DNA of 64,000 nucleotides from NCBI GenBank assembly GCA_029717555.1, contig JAMDHS010000038.1, positions 62,001-126,000 of the forward strand, in the 5' to 3' direction. Each line of letters opens with the position of its first letter. The stretch's first letter is position 1. The notes below the pieces were generated by a model, which did not search any database, was not told the DNA's origin, and was given only the letters and a program-made list of their open reading frames with translations. Source of the DNA: Peribolospora baueri (lineage: Eukaryota > Basidiomycota > Peribolosporomycetes > Peribolosporales > Peribolosporaceae). Positions 33,247-43,311 of the stretch are shown piece after piece. The position numbers were made by a program, and so were the translations under genes.

Positions 33247-35676
33247 CTACAACTTTGAAGCCCTCCCTCCTCCTCCTCCTCCCTCGCCCGCACACCCTGC
33301 CGCGCCCGACTGGACGAGCCTCTTCACCTCCTCTTCGCCCATGCCTACTTCCCGGCGCAGGACCTCATACGTGTGCTCGCCTGGCGTGAGGAACGTAAAA
33401 GCAGGACCAGCGGACGCCGAGGCGGAGGGTAAAGGCCCACCAGGGGTGCGACTCAACGTGGGAGCGACGTGCGGGCTGATCGGCTCTCCGTTCTTCTCCT
33501 CCTCCTCGCCATCACGCCTTTCTAGCACTCTCCCATCCCCGCCGCTCCGCTCCGACGACGACGCACTCCCGACGACGGCGGCGGCGGACCGGGCCCTTTC
33601 ATCCGCCACCGCGCTCTCGTCTCGGTCCAGCACCGGCGCCACACACGCGTCCTTGCCGAGGAAAATTCGCGTCCATTCGGCACGGGTGCGCATGCCAAAG
33701 ACGGCGGTCAAGTAGGAGGCGAGAGCGGGCCAAGTCGAGCGGTCTTTGGAAAGCGGCCGACGGGGGGAAGGCAGTGGCAGACGGGAACGGTGGGGAAGTG
33801 AATATGATATTCTTCAAGGTCGACAGGAACGCCCCGGGAGGCGTCGGGAGCGTTCAATTGGCTCACCCGCTTGAGAGGAAGGAGAAGGGTGTTCCTTGAG
33901 AAGGGGCGGCGGCGTCGGTGTGGCCTCCTTGAGAGTAGCGAGAAGGACGCGGTAGAATTGCGGCTCGAGAGCGCCACTGAGGAGAGGACGCGGAGGAGGC
34001 GTATGATTGATTCCGACAAAAGGCACGGTCAGCTAGTGGAAGGACAAGTTGACATCGACGCCGAGGCGACCTGCCGGCACCCACATGCTCATCCAGCCGC
34101 CGTCGCTAGTCTTGTACACGTCGTAAAACGGCGCGCCGCCATCGAGCAGGTTCTTTCCTCTCCGTTCGTTCGACCCGTCCGAGAAAGGAGGGCCCTCGAC
34201 GAGGCTGTCGAAATAGGAGCCAAGGAGGAGAAAAGTGGAGAGGTATCGCACGCCCGAGACCTGCGACAGAGCAAACGATTTCCAATCGTTGTCGGATGTG
34301 AGAAAGACCACAAGGCAACATGGCGGTGTGAAAACGGATCCGTAAGACTCACCATGTCGGTTTCCACGACTTGGCCTTTGCCGCTCCGCTGCCGTTCAAA
34401 CAAGGCGAGCACGACACCAAGCGTACACATGAGGCCACCGCCGCCAAAATCGGCTGCGTCGCGCAACAGAAAGACCATGCCTTTGATCAGCGTGTCTGAC
34501 AGGCACACTCGATCTGCACGTAGATAATGACGATTTACCCAGAACGTTTGCCGGGAACATGGGCTTTTCGTCCGCTCGACCCAGCAGCTTCAGTCAAAGA
34601 AACAAGAACAACTTGTCAGAAGGGCGACTCTGTTAATGAAACGCAACGTCTCCTGCTCACCGAAAGCACGCCGCTCAAGGCAATGTAGCTTATCAGACAA
34701 ACAAGGGGTGCGTTCAGCTTCCATGTCTCACCGTTGTAGAGAAGGGAGGCATCGCCTCACTTAATGTCATGTCCGGCCATGTTAGCAAAGTCGCCTATGC
34801 ATCGAATGCAAGGCGATCAGCGCAAAAGACTCATTCCGCTCTCATCATCCACCACTTGTGGGACAACAATGCAAGGTGCTCACCTACACGTTGAAACCCT
34901 GTCAGCCGCGCATAGACGAGCCTCGGATTGGAGGACAGCATGTCGTCGGGACCGAGGCCGAGCCGTTCCATAACGCCTGGACGGAATGGATCGATAAGAA
35001 CGTCGGCCTTGGAGACGAGACCTTTGAGCGCTGAGAGGCTTCATGGGAGAGGGCGACAACGCGGGGAGACGCGCAGGGACGTCGGTCATTCCGGCTTGAC
35101 GGAACAAAGGTGACGTTCAAGCATAAACCCACCCCTCCGGCGTCTTCGGATCGAGAGCGACGGACTTCTTCCCTCTGTAGCAAAAAAAGGCGCCAGCACC
35201 ATCCGGCGCGCGTACGTCAGACCTTGGACCTGCTACCTGCTAGCTTCCCTTTCGAGCAAACAGGCACGCAAGGCAACCTGTTTAGAGAATCCGAAAGGCG
35301 CACCTGCACAGCGTATCGCCGTTGAAGGTAGTTCCGACTCTATCTATGCGGATCACTTCCGCGCCAAAGTCGGCCAGCACCATGCCTAGAAGGAACGGGG
35401 AACAGGCGACGCCCACCAGAAGGAGGATAGCGTTTAGTCATAGAAAAGCGGACCTGGAGGTGTGCTCCGGTGCCCATTGCGGATATGTGACGGCCACGCA
35501 CCCACGAATGGTCCTGGAGCAAGACCCGCAAACTGGACATGATCAAAAGAAGGGCGATAGAAGCTACATGTCAGCTCGCGGGAACATCGGTCTATGCGCT
35601 TCCTCTGATTACCGTGCCATCTCACCTCTACCACTTTCGTACCCTCCAGCGGCCGGCGTCGTTCAGTCAAAGTCAT
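33247..35676 (-). CDS. alpha-methylacyl-CoA racemase, peroxisomal (CoA-transferase family III fold)
   Basis: AMACR-type enzyme that epimerises 2-methylacyl-CoA esters for beta-oxidation of branched chains. Twelve exons in transcript order: 35676..35626, 35532..35502, 35385..35304, 35174..35133, 35038..34884, 34794..34761, 34688..34661, 34587..34539, 34453..34353, 34260..34085, 33976..33867, 33743..33247; total 451 residues. Joined sequence: [134 protein letters not shown] and [12 protein letters not shown]. The family's catalytic His (in AGHDINY) and Asp (in ANVLADFGGGG) are present. The last residues are Ser-Lys-Leu, a PTS1 peroxisomal signal. Several exons are tiny (31, 34 and 28 nt). Divergent from the uL23 gene. 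Confidence 0.92.
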
Positions 35677-36053
35677 GTCGACGTAGTCAGGTCAAAGGGG
35701 TGCCTGTTGTGCGTACGAGTGAGGTACAGCCAACCTCGTCAAAACCTGTCAGCCCAAGAAGCTCTTGAACTTGCCAGCCAGCGTCTCTTTACATTCTATC
35801 TCCTCAAGCCCCCGCAGGCCGCCGTCATTATCTCGCCTTTCCGGCTGACCGGCCCGTCGATCATCCGAGGCCGAATGCGGGGTACCGCAGTGCGTCCAAA
35901 CCAAACAGCTCTGTACAGTTTTTCAACGTTAGGGTTATGCGCGGTCCGGTGTCACTGGTTCCCACGCCTTCCACAGATCGGCCGTCCTTCTCGAGGTTTG
36001 GTTTCGAGGATTCCACCGTCTGTCACCACTCCGCAAAATCACCGGCTTCAGCA
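35677..36053. promoter_or_regulatory. shared divergent promoter, AMACR gene / uL23 gene
   Basis: 377 bp between the two start codons. It contains a TTAGGGTT element at 35929-35936, 118 bp before the uL23 ATG. Confidence 0.55.
35929..35936 (+). promoter_or_regulatory. TTAGGGTT box, Tbf1-type site upstream of uL23
   Basis: TTAGGGTT matches the telomere-repeat-like Tbf1 site that drives ribosomal protein genes in several fungi. Its place just upstream of a ribosomal protein gene is suggestive; one copy alone is weak evidence. Confidence 0.4.
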
Positions 36054-36890
36054 ATGGCGCAAGGTGAGCGACAGTCAGACGAATCCAGAAGAAGGGACGG
36101 CTTTTTGGCGAGGGATTGGAAAGCTCTGTTTTGCGGGACAAGTATGTTCAGGATTCTGACCTAGCGCGAACGGCCTTTCGCAACCCCGCTGTCTACAGTT
36201 AAGGAAGGAAAGGCTGCCGGCAAGCCCCAGGTGGCCAAGGCCAAGGCGGCCAAGAAGGCTGCGCTCAAGGGCGTGCACTCGTCTGGCATTCGCAAGACCC
36301 GCACCTCGGTCACTTTCCACCGCCCCAAGACGCTCCGATTGGCGCGCAACCCCAAGTACCCGCGCAAGTCCATCCCGCACGCGCCGCGGATGGACGCTTA
36401 CCGCACCATCGTGCACCCCTTGAACACGGAGAGCGCGATGAAGAAGATTGAGGAGATCAACACCCTCGTCTTCATCGTTGACCTCAAGGCCAACAAGCGC
36501 CAGATCAAGCAGGCCGTCAAGCAGCTCTACGACGTGGACGCTGTCAAGATCAGGACGTTGATCAGGTTAGTGACCGCGTTTCATGTTGGAAGCGGTCATG
36601 TTCATGCGAATGGTGGCGGACTGGTGGAGGGACGGATTTGGAAATCTGTTATCTATCGCGAAATTTCGTTTGCGGAGGTTGTATTGCTGACACCTAATTG
36701 AACGTCACTCAAACAGGCCCGATGGCAAGAAGAAGGCCTTTGTCCGCCTCAGCGCGGACCAGGATGCGCTTGACGTCAGCAACAAGGTGAGCCGCTTGTT
36801 CGTCTTGTTCCCTGCCATTGTGCGTGGATGACAAGGCATGCGTCGTTGACCGTTAACTTCACGTTTCGTTTCCAGATCGGCTTCATCTAA
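36054..36890 (+). CDS. RPL25: 60S ribosomal protein uL23 (L25/L23a)
   Basis: Large-subunit ribosomal protein at the polypeptide exit tunnel, the docking site for SRP and NAC. Exons 36054..36063, 36199..36565, 36717..36786 and 36876..36890 give 153 residues. The first coding exon is only 10 nt (Met-Ala-Gln plus one base) and the last is 15 nt (Ile-Gly-Phe-Ile-stop). Seen: [83 protein letters not shown], then [20 protein letters not shown] and NKIGFI. Lys/Ala-rich N-terminus as in the family. Introns 135, 151 and 89 nt; I looked for C/D snoRNA boxes in the 151-nt intron and saw none. Confidence 0.96.
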
Positions 36891-37274
36891 CGTTCTTGTG
36901 CGGCACCTATGGCATTCGTTTTCCACTCGAGGTCTCTTCCGTTGTCCATCCCACCGTGTATGCTATGCCCACTGGCCTTTCATGGCCGCTTTTCTCCATA
37001 TCGTATGAATGGAGGCCCAAAAAGACGCGCGCATATTTGGCTTGCTTCGGTCGAATGAGAAATAATCTCGAGCGGTGGTCCTCGTCTGTCCTGCTGCGGC
37101 AAGGCGATCTGGCGTCCCGACGATTCCCGCACGCGGCTCTGATTCGCACGGCCAACTCCGACGCTCAGAGTCCGCCGTCTTCTCGCCGGCCCATCATTCC
37201 TTTTCGCCGCTGTCGTCGTCGTCCCTACCCTACTCTTTCTTCCTACATCCCTATCTCCCCTTTCGCCTTCCTAC
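36891..37274. other. uL23 / MPP-beta interval
   Basis: 384 bp, head-to-tail spacing. C/T-rich in the last 90 bp before the MPP-beta start, consistent with a promoter. No gene seen. Confidence 0.5.
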
Positions 37275-39547
37275 ATGGCGTCGCGATACCTCGTCAACAA
37301 CTCCCTCAGGGGTCTCAAGCGGGGTCTCTCGCTCCCGAGGCCGGTGAGTGTCGGTGCGGCTCGGCGAACTTGTACGGTCGAGAGGTACGCGGACGGAGGT
37401 AGAGGCGACGACGGTCGCCGTGTTTCTGCTAAACGTTTGTGCGAGGGATTGGGATGGGCTCAAGGCTGAGACGAGGCGCGAGCGATGGAGGCGAATCCGG
37501 TTGCATGAACCTGGGCGGTTTTTCCTTTAATCGCCCACAGCGTTGCTGATCCGCTAAATATATGCATCATCGTTTGAACTCCTCGCCTCCTCCTTTATCC
37601 ACTCAACGCCTTCCGCAGAGCCTTGCCGCGACCCGACCGCTCGCGACGGCCGTCAACGTCTCGTCGCCCCGCACGCAGGTTACCACTCTCAGCAATGGCC
37701 TCACTGTTGCCACGGAGGTGAGCATCGCGACTTATCAGGCCGTCTATCATTTCTTTCTCTTGGGATATAGGCTTATAATTCTCCCTCTTCTCTGTTCTCT
37801 CTGATTTTCTCGTGTTTGACTCGCTATTACCGCGCCACCTCGTTTGGTCTCCCTTCAGAGCCACCCCCACGCTCAGACGGCCACCGTTGGCTGCTGGATT
37901 GATGCCGGAAGCCGAGCCGAGACGGATGCGACGAACGGTACGGCGCATTTCCTCGAGCACATGGCCTTCAAGGGTGAGTGATAGTTTCGTTCCAAGGCGG
38001 AGTTGATGGGATATCCTCTCCATGGGATCGTGTGTGAGGGTATTCACTCGTTCTCAACCTGTTCACTTCACCCATTCACCTCCGCTTCAAGGCACCGGCA
38101 AGCGCTCCCAGCACGGTCTCGAGCTTGAGGTGGAGAACATGGGTGCACACCTAAACGCGTACACCTCTCGCGAGCAAACGGTCTACTACGCCAAGGCGTT
38201 CCGAAAGGACGTCGGCGCGGCCGTGGACATCATCTCCGACATCCTTCAGAACTCCAAGCTGGAGAACGCGGCCATCGAGAGGGAGCGTGACGTAATTTTG
38301 CGCGAGCAGGAGGAGGTGGATAAGCAGCTTGAGGAGGTCGTTTTCGATCACTTGCACGCCGTCGCCTTCCAAGGTGCGTGGACGGGCAGGCAAGAGCTAG
38401 CGGCAGCGTGGCCCGCCTTGCCGGTGGTTTCTGCCGTCGTTCCTGACTCGTATGTTCTTCTTTGTATCTGTTTATGCCCCGCAGGTCAGCCCCTCGGCCG
38501 AACCATCCTCGGCCCTAAGCAGAACATCCTCTCGATCAAGCGCGAAGACTTGGCATCGTACATTCAGACCAACTACACCGCCGATCGCATGGTGCTCGTT
38601 GGCGCCGGTGGCGTCGAGCACGACGCTTTGGTCAAGCTGGCCGAGCAGCACTTTAGCAAGTTGCCCGTGTCGTCTAACCCTATTCCGCTCGGCAAGGCTT
38701 CGCACCCTCAGACCGAGTTTGTGGGCTCGGAGGTGCGTATCCGTGACGACACCATGAACACTTGCAACATCGCCATCGCCGTCGAGGGCGTGAGCTGGCG
38801 CTCGCCGGACTACTTCCCCATGCTCGTCATGCAGTCCATCTTCGGCAACTGGGACCGCTCGTTGGGCAGCTCCCCGCTGCTGTCGTCGCGCCTGAGCCAC
38901 ATCATCTCGGAGAACAACCTGGCCAACTCGTACATGTCCTTCTCCACCTCGTACTCCGACACGGGTCTCTGGGGTATCTACCTCGTTAGCGAGAACCTGA
39001 TGAACCTGGACGACCTGGTGCACTTCACCCTCAAGGAGTGGCAGCGGATGAGCATGGCGCCCAGGGAGGGCGAGGTGGAGCGCGCCAAGAGCCAGCTGAA
39101 GGCGAGCCTGCTCCTGGGCCTCGATGGAACGACGGCCATTGCCGAAGACGTCGGACGCCAGCTCGTCACCTCTGGCAAGCGTTACACGCCAAAGGAGATC
39201 GAGAGCGCCATCGACAAGGTAGACACCGCTGAGATTCAGAGGGTCGCACAGAAGTACCTCTGGGACAAGGATGTGAGTCACGTAATTGGCGGGTCCTCCT
39301 TTTCTCGACTTGCTAACCTCGGTTGTCGTCTTCCTTTTGCACAGGTCGCTATTAGCATGCTGGGCCGCACGGAGGGTGAGCGATCGGTATCGCCTGAGGG
39401 CTATTTCGGAGACGTCCATTCCTTTTTACCAGTCTCGCTGATAACGTGGAACCCGTCTTCATTTCCTCTCCCTCGCATCCAACGCACACACTAGGCGTGC
39501 TCGACTACAACCGCATCCGCGCCGACATGTCTTCTATGGTCTACTAA
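37275..39547 (+). CDS. MAS1: mitochondrial processing peptidase beta subunit
   Basis: Catalytic subunit of the matrix peptidase that removes presequences from imported proteins (in many organisms also a core protein of complex III). Exons 37275..37343, 37619..37717, 37859..37973, 38092..38373, 38485..39272, 39345..39375, 39495..39547; total 478 residues. The zinc site HFLEH (residues about 86-90) sits in [19 protein letters not shown], the M16 signature with catalytic Glu. Also seen: [62 protein letters not shown] and a C-terminal [16 protein letters not shown]. The N-terminus ([18 protein letters not shown]) is basic and Arg/Ser/Leu-rich, a good presequence. An intact HxxEH and the HMAFKGT context favour MPP-beta over the inactive alpha subunit. 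Confidence 0.94.
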
Positions 39548-40027
39548 GAAAATCTCTTGGACGTGAGAGCAAGCGCAGTGGTCGTATGGTCGATTACGGC
39601 ATGCACCAAATAGCGGAGGTGCAGAGTGTAGAAGATGACGGTGGGAGGGTGCGGGCAAGGGTTTATTGGATGCATGTCGTTTGAGCGCTGGTGGCTCGGC
39701 GGCGGGCTTGAGCAAGCCGGCCGGACCAGGCGCAATGTTTTGAATCGATTGAACATTATTAGAACGGGGTTTGTTTCCCTTCCTTCCGTGCGCTAGGACG
39801 AGGCGTGACCTCGGTGGACCAAGCAAAGCATAACCCGTTATTGGTGCATGCCGTAATCGACCATATGACCACTGCGCTTGCTCTCCTCTGAACTGGTTCG
39901 TCTCGGTGGTGCTGGGCAAGGCGGAGGGCTGTGGGGAGTAGGTGTAAGTTGCGCTGTAAGTCGGCTTGGTTTGGGCCGATGCGCTGAGTGGGAGTGTAAG
40001 TAGTGAGAGGAGGGGTAAGGGTAGCAT
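39491..40027 (-). CDS. putative small secreted protein frame (doubtful)
   Basis: An open frame of 178 codons from the ATG at 40027. The first 18 residues, MLPLPLLSLLTLPLSASA, form a convincing signal peptide, followed by a Thr/Tyr/Pro/Ser-rich mature start (KPTYSATYTYSPQPSALPST). Beyond about residue 50 the frame runs through the right arm of the inverted repeat, the spacer and the left arm, and then antisense through the last exon of the MPP-beta gene. The C-terminal part is therefore probably not real; the true gene could end or splice earlier. No family recognised. Confidence 0.3.
   Translation of the reverse strand: MLPLPLLSLLTLPLSASAQTKPTYSATYTYSPQPSALPSTTETNQFRGEQAQWSYGRLRHAPITGYALLGPPRSRLVLAHGRKGNKPRSNNVQSIQNIAPGPAGLLKPAAEPPALKRHASNKPLPAPSHRHLLHSAPPLFGACRNRPYDHCACSHVQEIFLVDHRRHVGADAVVVEHA
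39565..39609 (+). repeat. inverted repeat, left arm (45 bp)
   Basis: Begins GAGAGCAAGCGCAGTGGTCG, 17 bp after the MPP-beta stop codon. It pairs with 39841-39885 in inverted orientation, 44 of 45 bases identical (one G/A difference), with 231 bp between the arms. In the MPP-beta transcript the two arms could form a long hairpin. Confidence 0.9.
39841..39885 (-). repeat. inverted repeat, right arm (45 bp)
   Basis: Reverse complement of 39565-39609 apart from one base. Read on the minus strand it lies inside a putative secreted-protein frame and encodes EQAQWSYGRLRHAP; the left arm encodes the same peptide on the plus strand. This looks like an inverted duplication of a short piece. Confidence 0.9.
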
Positions 40028-41246
40028 GGGTGTATGAGAAACGCGGGAGGGTGGAGGTAGGCTTGGGGTGAAAGTCAGCAGCCGAGTCGGAGGAAGCGGG
40101 GCGAGGGGGGTTGTGCTCCGGGGACGAGGAGCGGCGATCTGATAAGGAGACAGAAGAGGAAGCAAAGGAGAGCAAGTACGTTGGTTAAGTAGACATGGCC
40201 GACAGAGATAAGCACGAGCGAGGATCACGAGGTCGCCTTCCCGCCATGCCGGGACGGCAGACGAGCATCGCCTCATCAGACGACGGCGAAGACGACGGCG
40301 CGGGCAGTCAAGACGAGATCAGTCGGGCTCCGGTGATGTCTCATCGTTCAGTGTCAGCTCGACTTTGACCTCTTGGCTTTCTTGGCTCGACGAGGGCAGA
40401 AGCGCGACGGGCAGAGAGCACGTGCAGTGCAGTGCGCGCAGAGTCTGTGCGGGCCGGTTCGACAGACAGAACAAACAGGACGCCAAGATACGCCAAGGCC
40501 GGCCCAAGTGGAAGGGGTGCCGTCGAGTATGTGTGTGGCCCAGCGCGCCGTGTGGATGGCGAACATCAGACGTTTGATTCGCAGACCCTGCCGTTACGAG
40601 AAGTACGGCGAGGATGGTATTATTCAAGTGAAAGATTACGTTTGTGCACACGTTCGGTTTGAGACGGAAGCGATATCAGGGGACGGAGAGAAAGGAAAGG
40701 GCGGGAATGGTTATTCGATCGACGATGATGGATGGGGACGAGCGGATCAGCCCCTTGTGGGGGCGACAGGGGGTGTGCATCTACTGTAGGCCTGCTGTCA
40801 CCCTTGCTGGCGTCATACTGAACATTGCTCTGCCCTTGAGTCTCGGACCCCATTACCGCTTCGACCCCTTTTTTTGGAAGGGAAGGAACGGGGATTGAGC
40901 GCGTGGAGACAGGGAAGAGAAGAGGAAGGGTGATGGAGGGAAAGGGAATGTGGACGAATGGCCGGGGCGGGTCAGGACGCTCGCGTCTTCTCAACCCTTG
41001 CGCGTCGGCCGTCTCGGCAATCCATCGAGCTCCGCCGGTTTCTAATCGTCCGCTTCCCTATTCCACGTTCCGATCCCTCCAGGTCAGCCCAGAAAAGCGG
41101 AGAGCCTACCTGATACATTAGCCCGCCCTCCCGGCTCACAGCCGTCGAGTTTGCGCTGCATCCTGTCTATCGGTCACGCCTTCAGAGAACGCCTCGGCCT
41201 GGCTGGCAGGGAGAAGGTCGCGAGAGTGGGGAGTCAGTCGTATATA
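40028..41246. other. 1.2-kb stretch without a supported gene
   Basis: Holds only short frames. One plus-strand frame, 40195-40368, reads MADRDKHERGSRGRLPAMPG and continues acidic and Ser-rich for 57 codons; it has no recognised motif and may be an exon or chance. Nothing else is supported. Confidence 0.35.
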
Positions 41247-41943
41247 TCATTGGATCTCCGAAAGGAGGGCCGGAGGCTCGACTTCGATGCGCTGGCCGAC
41301 CCAGCGGGCGGACCAGAAGGTATTGGATGGGACGGGATGGATGGATGGTCGACGTGTCGATAAGCCGGGTGGCGCACTCACCTGAGCGACTGGTCTCTTC
41401 GCCTTGCGCGTGGTTTTCCCTGCCGCTCTCCAATCGACGGACGTTGACAACGACTTCCACGGCTGTGGGCGGCGCCGGGGTAAGGACAGAGGAGGCGGGG
41501 AGAACGGGGTTACGGATTCGGACGTGGACGGCGGAGGGCCAGATCTAAAAAGGAACCTGTGAAAAGAAGAAGGAGAGACAGAATATGTTTGGGATGAGCT
41601 CGAGCAAGGACGGAAGGTGGGGTGCTATCGGTGGTGTTCTAGAACACGGAACGCGGCCACGAGAGGGTTCGATGGATGTATGTATGTATGTATGGATGGA
41701 TGTTGGTTGTGGGAGAACCCATTCTGATAGTCGTCCCGCCTGGTGTGGCGGTCAGGTTGGTAGGACGATGTGGTCAGTCGATCGTGCCAAGGGACCGTCA
41801 GCTTCCGCCAGGGTCGTCATCCCTCCGACCTGACTGCGTCAGGGAGTTCGGCCTGGGTGAAGCGTGAGTGAGAAGGACAGAAGATTGGAGGTTCCATCTG
41901 CATGCCTTGCTCACATCGACGCCGGGTCGACGTCTGTTTTCAT
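41247..41943 (-). CDS. possible small spliced gene, unknown product
   Basis: Two or three exon-like pieces lie on the minus strand. The first, about 41943-41918, reads MMKTDVDPAS directly before a GTGAGC donor. The best, about 41546-41388, follows a TTTTAG acceptor and reads IWPSAVHVRIRNPVLPASSV, then PTAVEVVVNVRRLESGREN, with strong third-position G/C preference, and ends at a GTGAGT donor. The last piece reads VEPPALLSEIQ and stops at 41247; with a CGAAG acceptor its phase fits. The middle of the gene is not resolved and no family is recognised. The start lies upstream of, and divergent from, the CsbD gene. Confidence 0.35.
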
Positions 41944-41960
41944 CATCGACGCAAATGAAA

Positions 41961-41968
41961 TGACGTCA
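41961..41968 (+). promoter_or_regulatory. CRE/ATF-type bZIP site (TGACGTCA)
   Basis: A perfect palindromic TGACGTCA about 250 bp upstream of the CsbD-like gene start; a second copy with one mismatch (CGACGTCA) lies near 42039-42046. Atf1/CREB-type bZIP factors bind such sites in fungal stress genes, which suits the downstream gene. Confidence 0.45.
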
Positions 41969-42082
41969 TGGTCGTCTACTCACGTGCCAGGCCCCGACTG
42001 GCGATCACCGCGGCCGCAAGCAGCTGCCGATCGCAACCGACGTCACTTTGGGTAAGACGTCCATCGCAAATGTCGCAAACAG

Positions 42083-42091
42083 CATAAAAAG
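42083..42091 (+). promoter_or_regulatory. TATA-like element (CATAAAAAG)
   Basis: A/T-rich TATA-like element in a GC-rich setting, 124 bp before the CsbD-like start codon. Confidence 0.5.
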
Positions 42092-42214
42092 GCGGCCCCG
42101 TCCGACTCTCGGGGTCACCTTGCTCTCCATCGCCCGCTCTTCCTCTCTTACATCTACTCGACCGCACCAAATCGCATCCATCTCATTTTAAATTCGTTTT
42201 GATCAGCCATCGTC

Positions 42215-42731
42215 ATGTCGTCTAACCAGTCTACCGAGCCCAGCAAGGTGAGGAAGATGCTGGATGCCGCTCTCCCACCACTCCTCTCACCATCTCCTCC
42301 GTCACTGACTGATTCCCTTCCTCTTCCGCTCCCCGCTCCACATTACCTGTCACAGGCCAGCGGCAACTACCACTCCATCAAGGGCCAGCTGGTCGAGGCC
42401 ATAGGTAACGCCACTGGCGCTGAGTCCTGGACCCAGAGCGGCAAGGAGGAGCACGCGCAAGGCGAAGGCGAGATCACAGCCGCCCAGGCCAAGGGCTACG
42501 CCGAGGGCCTCACGGACCAGGTTACCGGATACAAGGACTCGGTCATGGGGGCCGTCACCGGCGACAAGACCCAGCAGACCTCCGGTGTGAGTGGCTGCCA
42601 ATCCGAATGGAGTGCGACTCTGCCTACCACACCACACGCGACTCACCCCCCCCGTCCCTCTTCTCCCTTGTGAAACACAGAACGTCCAAAAGGAATCCGG
42701 GGCGGCGCAGAAGAACGCCAACAAGCCATGA
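42215..42731 (+). CDS. Hmp1-like CsbD-domain protein (mismatch/cruciform DNA-binding type)
   Basis: Small hydrophilic protein of 104 residues from exons 42215..42247, 42356..42586 and 42681..42731. It matches the fungal CsbD-like group that includes the Ustilago mismatched-base-pair and cruciform-DNA recognition protein Hmp1. Seen: EPSKASGNYHSIKGQLVEAI, GNATGAESWTQSGKEEHAQ, GEGEITAAQAKGYAEGLTDQ, GAVTGDKTQQTSGNVQ, then a KNANKP tail. No membrane segment or signal peptide. Bacterial CsbD proteins are general stress proteins; the CRE-like and TATA elements upstream suggest inducible expression here. Ustilago Hmp1 is known to bind cruciforms; for this copy that is inference. Confidence 0.88.
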
Positions 42732-43311
42732 ACGCCTTCTCGTTGCCCTCCTCCACCCTTCCTAGTTTTCCGTCCCCTCCTTCCCCGCCATCCTCACCCG
42801 ACCGCCCATCCTGCTCCCTGCCCCGCCTGCGTCGTTTCTTAAGATCATCCAAGCGCCTCGATCGCCGCCGCCATCGCCCCCCGCCCAGCCATCGCAGCGG
42901 CGATGAACGGCGACGTTGCCGGAGCAACAGCGACGGAGTCCTTTTCTTCCTCGCCGCCTCCGAAAGGGAGGGTGCGGAGGCTGTCGCTCTCCAGACCGGC
43001 CTTCCTCGTCCTCTTGTGATCGATCCACGACGCAGCAACAGACTTCGTTTATGTACTGCAGCCTTACTTCGATGTACGTTTTGAAAGAATGGATAACACG
43101 ACATCGCTTCTTCTTTTCCCGAAGTTTGGTATTTCACGGGCATCGGTTCGATGATATTAAGGGGTTCATAAAAGCGTCTTGGCGCTGCCAAGGTATCGCC
43201 GTGTCCAACGGCAAATTCATACATCGCCGCGCTCTGTCTCCACTGGACGGCAATGCACAAGCAGGCCGCATCCTGGCCATGTGAAAAATCACTAACCCCA
43301 CCACTGTTCGC
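42732..43311. other. convergent spacer CsbD gene / TRAPPII subunit gene
   Basis: 580 bp between two stop codons. C/T-rich at first, then A/T-richer from 43070. No gene seen; it presumably holds both 3' UTRs. Confidence 0.5.

Noticed and set aside
36566-36716. Intronic C/D snoRNA in the uL23 gene
   Set aside because: A CTGA occurs, but no convincing RUGAUGA C box or terminal stem.
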